Source: Sinomonas sp. ASV486
GTDB lineage: Bacteria > Actinomycetota > Actinomycetes > Actinomycetales > Micrococcaceae
Length of the DNA: 64,000 nt
Direction: 5' to 3'
Assembly: GCF_030908215.1 (NCBI RefSeq)
Contig: NZ_JAVFJK010000009.1
Coordinates: 117,616-181,615 of the forward strand
This document shows positions 60,164 through 64,000 of this stretch, piece by piece (the first letter of the stretch is position 1; each line of letters opens with the position of its first letter). The notes below the pieces were generated by a model. That model was not told where the DNA came from and did not search any database. It saw only the letters and a list, made by a program, of their open reading frames with translations. The translations under genes and the position numbers were made by a program.

Positions 60164-61447
60164 CTACTGTCCGGCCGTCGCGGCCGCCACGATGAGCGCG
60201 GCCACCTCAGGGTGCTCGATGTCCGAGTGCGCCCCGGCAAACGCGGACTGCGACGTGTCCTTGATGACGCCGTTCGCGTCTGCACGGTAGAAGGTCGACG
60301 CCGCGAGCGCGGTTCCCGTGGGAAGCGGCAGCGCGACGTTGGCGCTCGGCTCAACGCTCTGGTACCCGTCCGAGCCCATTCCGCCCCAGCGGTCCGGGGC
60401 CGCGACGTCCTGATTGTCCTGCTGCGCGAGGAAGGACGCCTTCGGGTACCAGCGGCCCACGGCCCAGTCCGCCGCGGTGAAGGTGGAGACGAGCGGCCCG
60501 GACACGCGGTCCGTGACGGAGAACAGCGCCCCGGCCTCGGCGAACGGGCTGTCGGCGGCCTGGGTGAAGGACCAGTGGGAGAAGGCGCCCTGGACGAGCG
60601 TCAGCGATGCGACGGGGCTTTCCTGCGGAGAGGGGATTCCGCTGAGCGCGAAGGAGACGAGCCGCGCCCCGAAGCTGTGTCCGATCAGATGCACGCGCAG
60701 CGCTGGTACGGCCGTATGCAGCTGGACGAGGAACGGGCCGAGGCCTTTGGCCCCGACGGTCCCGGCGCGGGCCTTCATCTGGTAGAACGAGGCCACTCGA
60801 AGGGCGTCCTTCGCTCCGTTCCAGATGGGGCCGAAGATGTCGGCGAGACCCTCGGCGTCGCCCGCGGCCGGGGCACTGCCCATCTCGACGGCGAGGGCGG
60901 CGTAGTCGCGCTGAGGGTTGTCGCTCGCGATGAGGGCGCTCTCGCCGGCGTCTTCAGTGGTCGCGGTGGTGCCGCCGAAGACGTTCTGCAGCAGGCCGTG
61001 GAACTGCTCGACCGCGGCGCTTTGCTGTGCAGGAGTGGCCGTCCCGGCGTCGACGTGCCCGAGGCCGGAGTCGATGAGGGCGCCCATCGTGGCCAGAGGT
61101 GCCGACGCGGCGGGGACGCTGCGCGCGAGCGTGGCGCTGATCTGCGCACCCGAGAGCGCGGCGTCGGAGGACCCGGCTGGCGGGTCCGGGAACCAGATCG
61201 ATGGCCAGAAGACCCCGAGATAGCCCGCGTGCGCCGGGACCCCCGGAGCGTTCGCGATGAGCGGGAACATCGCCGAGTAGAGCCGCTCGGCGTCGCCCTC
61301 GGAGTTGTTCCAGCCGTGGCTCATGACGAAGAGGTCGGTTGTCCCGGAAGCGGAAACGGCCGAGATGAGTGCGCCGGGATCCTGGCCCGTGGCGTTGCCG
61401 TTTTCGTCGAAGTTCAGCTGCCAGTAGCTCGTTGCGGTTCCGTCCAC
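60164..61447 (-). CDS. Large alpha/beta hydrolase paired with an S8 peptidase
   Basis: 427 residues. Opening segment TATSYWQLNFDENGNATG, then the hydrolase start DLFVMSHGWNNSEGDAERL, a long insertion (about residues 100-230), the nucleophile elbow LIGHSFGARLVSF with Ser258, and ALFSVTDRVSGPLVSTF in the region of the acid. The expected His may be in AGAHSDIEHPEV near the end. No signal peptide is seen. AAGGAG precedes the GTG. It lies 26 bp behind the S8 peptidase gene in the same operon, so the two probably act in one process. Substrate unknown. Confidence 0.78.
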   Translation of the reverse strand: MDGTATSYWQLNFDENGNATGQDPGALISAVSASGTTDLFVMSHGWNNSEGDAERLYSAMFPLIANAPGVPAHAGYLGVFWPSIWFPDPPAGSSDAALSGAQISATLARSVPAASAPLATMGALIDSGLGHVDAGTATPAQQSAAVEQFHGLLQNVFGGTTATTEDAGESALIASDNPQRDYAALAVEMGSAPAAGDAEGLADIFGPIWNGAKDALRVASFYQMKARAGTVGAKGLGPFLVQLHTAVPALRVHLIGHSFGARLVSFALSGIPSPQESPVASLTLVQGAFSHWSFTQAADSPFAEAGALFSVTDRVSGPLVSTFTAADWAVGRWYPKASFLAQQDNQDVAAPDRWGGMGSDGYQSVEPSANVALPLPTGTALAASTFYRADANGVIKDTSQSAFAGAHSDIEHPEVAALIVAAATAGQ

Positions 61448-61473
61448 GGTGGGGCTCCTTCGGGCTGGGCGGG

Positions 61474-63003
61474 TCAGTAGTTCGTGAGCATGGCCATGGC
61501 GTCGGCGAGCCCGGCGCCCTGCCCGTAGCGGTCGCGGCCGAGGTCCAGTGCGCTGCGCAGGAGCAGGGCTTTGACCTCTGCGGCGCGCCCGATGTACTCG
61601 GGCCGTCCGGACAGGAAGGCGGCGATGACGCCGGAGACGTGCGGCGCGGCCATGCTCGTGCCGGAGAGTTCCGCGTAGGTGAGGGACGCGTCGTCGCCCG
61701 TCAGCCCGTCCAGACCGGCGCGGGTGCGGACCGTGCCGGTCGCGGCCGAGCAGATCCACTCGCCCGGCGCCACGACGTCGGGCTTGGCCCGCCCGTCGAG
61801 CGTGGGCCCTTTCGACGACGTCCACGACACGCCGAACACGTGGGGTGCATCGCGGTGCGTCGATCCGACGGTGATGCAGGCCTCGGTGTGTCCGGGCTCG
61901 GTGATGGACGCGAGCACGCCCGTGGACTGGTTGGCGGACTGGGCCGCGGCGGCACTGCCGTTGTTGCCCGCCGAGACCACCACGTTGACGCCCGTCGCGA
62001 CGAGCTCGGTGAGCAGCTGGTCCAGTGGAGACTGGCCCGCGGCGTAGTGGCTCGGGTCCCAGTCGCACCCGAGGCTCAGATTGACGCCGTGCACGCGCAG
62101 GGGGTTCCGGCTCACGTTGACCTCGGTGAGCACGTACTCGATGGCGGCGATGACGGCCGACGACGAGGTCACCGCCACCCCGGCCACGCGCCGGAACACC
62201 TTGAGGCTCACGAGCTGGCAGAGGGGCGCCATCCCGCTCAGTGCCCCCGCGTGGGCCCTCGGCACGAATCCGCCATCCACGGCCTCGTCTGAGGAGGCGA
62301 CATGGGCGGTGCGCCCCTCCGGGCACCCGCCCGCGATGATTCCGGCCACGTGCGTCCCATGCCCCTCCTCGTCCGCGAGGGGGTCCGCGGGTGCCGTCGG
62401 GGTTCCGAGGCTCGGGCGCACGAGGCCCGAGAAGTCCCGGTGGAGGCCGCCCGTCTTCGGCGTTGGTGCGGCGTCGGGCGTCCCCTCGCGTGCGAGTTCG
62501 AGCGCGGAGAAATGCGGATGCTTCTGGTCGATGCCCGTGTCGATGACGGCCCAGACGATTCCTTCCCCGAGTGCACTGAACGAGCGCCGCGCGGCGTCGA
62601 CCTTCACCGTCGCCGCCGATCTGTCGATGTGCGCATACAGCTCGTAGTCCGGCCAGGCGCGGAAGATGATGCGGGCTCCGGTGGGGCCGGGCTCGTCCAT
62701 CTCCATGAGGACTGCGAGCGAGGACCGGGTCAGGATGCATTGGTAGAGCTTGCGGGCGATCCGCGTCTTCTGGAAGAGGACCTTCGGCGCGCCGCCTGCC
62801 GGGGCCACGCGTTCCACGAACCGGTGCCAGAGGTCGGCGAAGGCGTCGTGGGCCGCGCTCGCCGGGCCCGGGTAGGTCGCGTTGAGCTCGATCACGACGT
62901 CGACCGGCTCGTCGGGGCCCGGAACGTCGCCGCCGCTTTCGCCCTCCGGGGGCGTCCGCAGGTCGCCGATGATCCGCGACTTGCCCTTCTGCTCGGGCGC
63001 CAT
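61474..63003 (-). CDS. S8 (subtilisin-like) peptidase with N-terminal extra domain
   Basis: 509 residues. The triad is Asp155 in WAVIDTGIDQKHPHF, His215 in EEGHGTHVAGII and Ser450 in ELSGTSMAAPHVSG, with the oxyanion Asn in VVVSAGNNGSA. The first 145 residues form a separate domain (DVVIELNATYPGP, AFADLWHRFVERV, FQKTRIARKLYQCILTRSSL, ARIIFRAWPDYEL) that I do not recognise. No signal peptide is visible, which is unusual for subtilases and points to a cytoplasmic protease. The hydrolase gene follows after 26 bp. Confidence 0.9.
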   Translation of the reverse strand: MAPEQKGKSRIIGDLRTPPEGESGGDVPGPDEPVDVVIELNATYPGPASAAHDAFADLWHRFVERVAPAGGAPKVLFQKTRIARKLYQCILTRSSLAVLMEMDEPGPTGARIIFRAWPDYELYAHIDRSAATVKVDAARRSFSALGEGIVWAVIDTGIDQKHPHFSALELAREGTPDAAPTPKTGGLHRDFSGLVRPSLGTPTAPADPLADEEGHGTHVAGIIAGGCPEGRTAHVASSDEAVDGGFVPRAHAGALSGMAPLCQLVSLKVFRRVAGVAVTSSSAVIAAIEYVLTEVNVSRNPLRVHGVNLSLGCDWDPSHYAAGQSPLDQLLTELVATGVNVVVSAGNNGSAAAAQSANQSTGVLASITEPGHTEACITVGSTHRDAPHVFGVSWTSSKGPTLDGRAKPDVVAPGEWICSAATGTVRTRAGLDGLTGDDASLTYAELSGTSMAAPHVSGVIAAFLSGRPEYIGRAAEVKALLLRSALDLGRDRYGQGAGLADAMAMLTNY

Positions 63004-63226
63004 GGCGTCTATGCCTCCTGGGCATTGGTCACTCGTGAACTGGATCTACTGCCGCACATGATCGCCAGACCGAACGCCGGATTCAAGAGTCTGATCCGAC
63101 TTCACGGGAACTGTAGAGCAACCCGTGGCCGCCTCTCCGATACGCACCCGCTGCGGTCCCCCGTCCTAAGTCCTCCGGCAATGGACCTTCCGCGTCCGTA
63201 CCCGCCCCGAACGGAGCCGAATAACA

Positions 63227-63236
63227 CTTGTACAAG
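63227..63236. promoter_or_regulatory. Palindrome upstream of the right-edge gene
   Basis: CTTGTACAAG, a perfect 10-bp palindrome, lies 54 bp before the start of the next gene and between it and the S8 operon. It is a possible operator for a TetR-type protein. Confidence 0.35.
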
Positions 63237-63290
63237 GGCGGGGGCCGCCTGCGACGGCGGTGGAAATCATGGCAGTACGAGGGGGCGGAC

Positions 63291-64000
63291 ATGGCGTTCG
63301 TGCAGGGTGAACCGTGGGGGGAAGCGTCCGATCTGGCGGAGGTGGATCTGGCCGAGACGGTCACGAATCTCAGCCGAGTCCGAGCCAAGAACAGGGCGCG
63401 GCTGGCCAACTCCGACCTCACGCGGGCGTTCCTCAATGCCGCTCTGAGGCTGACCGACCAGGCTTTCACCTCCGGCGACGAGGAGCTCGTGGAGGGCACG
63501 CGTCAGACACTCTCGTACCTTTCCCGTCCCAGAGTCGTGAGCCGGGCGCAGCACGACTACCCGGATCTCGTCCCCACTGAGGCCAAGTTCCGGGACCGCT
63601 GGGCCGGCCAGCAGGATTTCATCGACGACTTCATCTCCTACGCCCTCGTGGTCCGGCAGGTGAGCCTCAAGACGGCCCTCGGGCGCGTCCTTGAGGCCGG
63701 AGGCGCTGAGAACGGGGATACCTCTGAGATTCTGCATCGCATTGCCTACGAGGGTGCCGTTCTCGTTCTCGAGCTCCCGGCGTTCCGCCTGCAGCTCCTC
63801 ACCATCGCCTCGGCCTCGGCCCATCCGATGGTCTCGCGCGGTGTTAAGGGCATGTACGCGTCCCTCACGGCGGCGTGGTTCGGGCTGTACGAGCGCGTCC
63901 TCGCCGCGGCGGGCCTCGAGCTGCGCCCGGGCGTCACGGCAGAGGAGTTCGCGATCGTCCTCGAAGCCATGGGCGAAGGACTTGGGCTGCGTCTCCTCGC
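63291..64000 (+). CDS. Unidentified protein, possibly TetR-like (3' end outside window)
   Basis: At least 236 codons from an ATG preceded by GGGGGCGG. The visible part is helical and has no clear family motif. The stretch GLELRPGVTAEEFAIVLEAM followed by GEGLGLRLL resembles the closing helices of TetR C-terminal domains, while the N-terminal NLSRVRAKNRARLANSDLTR and AFLNAALRL could be a poorly conserved helix-turn-helix. It is divergent from the S8/hydrolase operon and may regulate it. The assignment is tentative. Confidence 0.45.
   Translation, partial: MAFVQGEPWGEASDLAEVDLAETVTNLSRVRAKNRARLANSDLTRAFLNAALRLTDQAFTSGDEELVEGTRQTLSYLSRPRVVSRAQHDYPDLVPTEAKFRDRWAGQQDFIDDFISYALVVRQVSLKTALGRVLEAGGAENGDTSEILHRIAYEGAVLVLELPAFRLQLLTIASASAHPMVSRGVKGMYASLTAAWFGLYERVLAAAGLELRPGVTAEEFAIVLEAMGEGLGLRLL

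Noticed and set aside
60164-63025. A single 953-residue reverse-strand protein covering both the hydrolase and the S8 region
   Set aside because: The first 526 residues are a low-complexity Arg/Gly/Pro shadow of the S8 gene in another frame. The hydrolase has its own GTG with AAGGAG at 61447.
1-64000. tRNA, rRNA, insertion sequence, integrase or attachment site
   Set aside because: None was recognised by eye on either strand. A tRNAscan and ISfinder search would be needed to exclude degenerate cases.

Overview
The window is about 64 kb of very GC-rich DNA with GTG and TTG starts, TAnnnT -10 boxes just upstream of start codons, two divergently or convergently packed strands, and actinobacterial families (DUF5997, DUF4389, PaaX, TipA-type MerR, a PutA with an actinobacterial layout). 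It looks like a chromosomal segment of a soil actinobacterium, most likely Micrococcaceae (Arthrobacter or Sinomonas relatives). That placement is inference from gene content and composition. I see no rRNA, tRNA, CRISPR array, transposase or prophage gene.

Layout. 1-9.9 kb: the 5' part of a lipase maturation factor gene (reverse), a tandem fluoride-channel pair, a PEBP protein, a drug exporter with its TetR repressor and operator, a kynA-kynU-paaX-like tryptophan catabolism operon, and mltG. 10-13.3 kb: an aldo/keto reductase, a TipA-like MerR regulator behind a 19-bp-spacer promoter, and a type II sulfide:quinone oxidoreductase behind a CstR-like operator. 13.4-20.2 kb: a sugar or polyol locus (Gfo/Idh/MocA oxidoreductase, two TIM-barrel isomerases, a LacI regulator) with two identical 16-bp operators at the two ends of the oxidoreductase gene, then a Bcr/CflA-type MFS pump overlapping a zinc alcohol dehydrogenase, with a divergent XRE regulator. 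21.2-26.2 kb: a D-threonine aldolase-like enzyme, a two-component system and a penicillin-binding-type lipoprotein. 26.4-31.5 kb: two MFS carriers, a LacI regulator and a dihydrodipicolinate-synthase-family aldolase with a LacI-type operator. 31.9-38.6 kb: a MEDS-domain protein, a VOC protein, a butanediol-type dehydrogenase, a small secreted peptide flanked by two 21-bp tandem-repeat arrays, a DUF5997/HTH-less LysR pair, an alpha/beta hydrolase and a NERD-SF1 helicase. 38.7-54.2 kb: a P-type ATPase, NUDIX, lipoprotein, PutA with divergent LysR, a bile-acid-symporter-family carrier, an S53 peptidase, a (p)ppGpp synthetase and a DUF4389 membrane protein. 54.3-64 kb: a sugar transporter with LacI and PfkB kinase, a second PEBP, a HAD phosphatase, OsmC, a tiny membrane protein, and an S8 peptidase/alpha-beta hydrolase pair at the right edge.

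The strongest window-wide signal is a family of nine near-perfect palindromes (core ACGACGGCGGGTG and its complement) plus several half copies. Eight lie just after stop codons. One stem carries a compensatory base pair, which argues for selection on the hairpin. The others worth attention are the repeat-flanked peptide, the paired operators, the SQR operator, a set of apparently leaderless promoters, and the S8/hydrolase pair.
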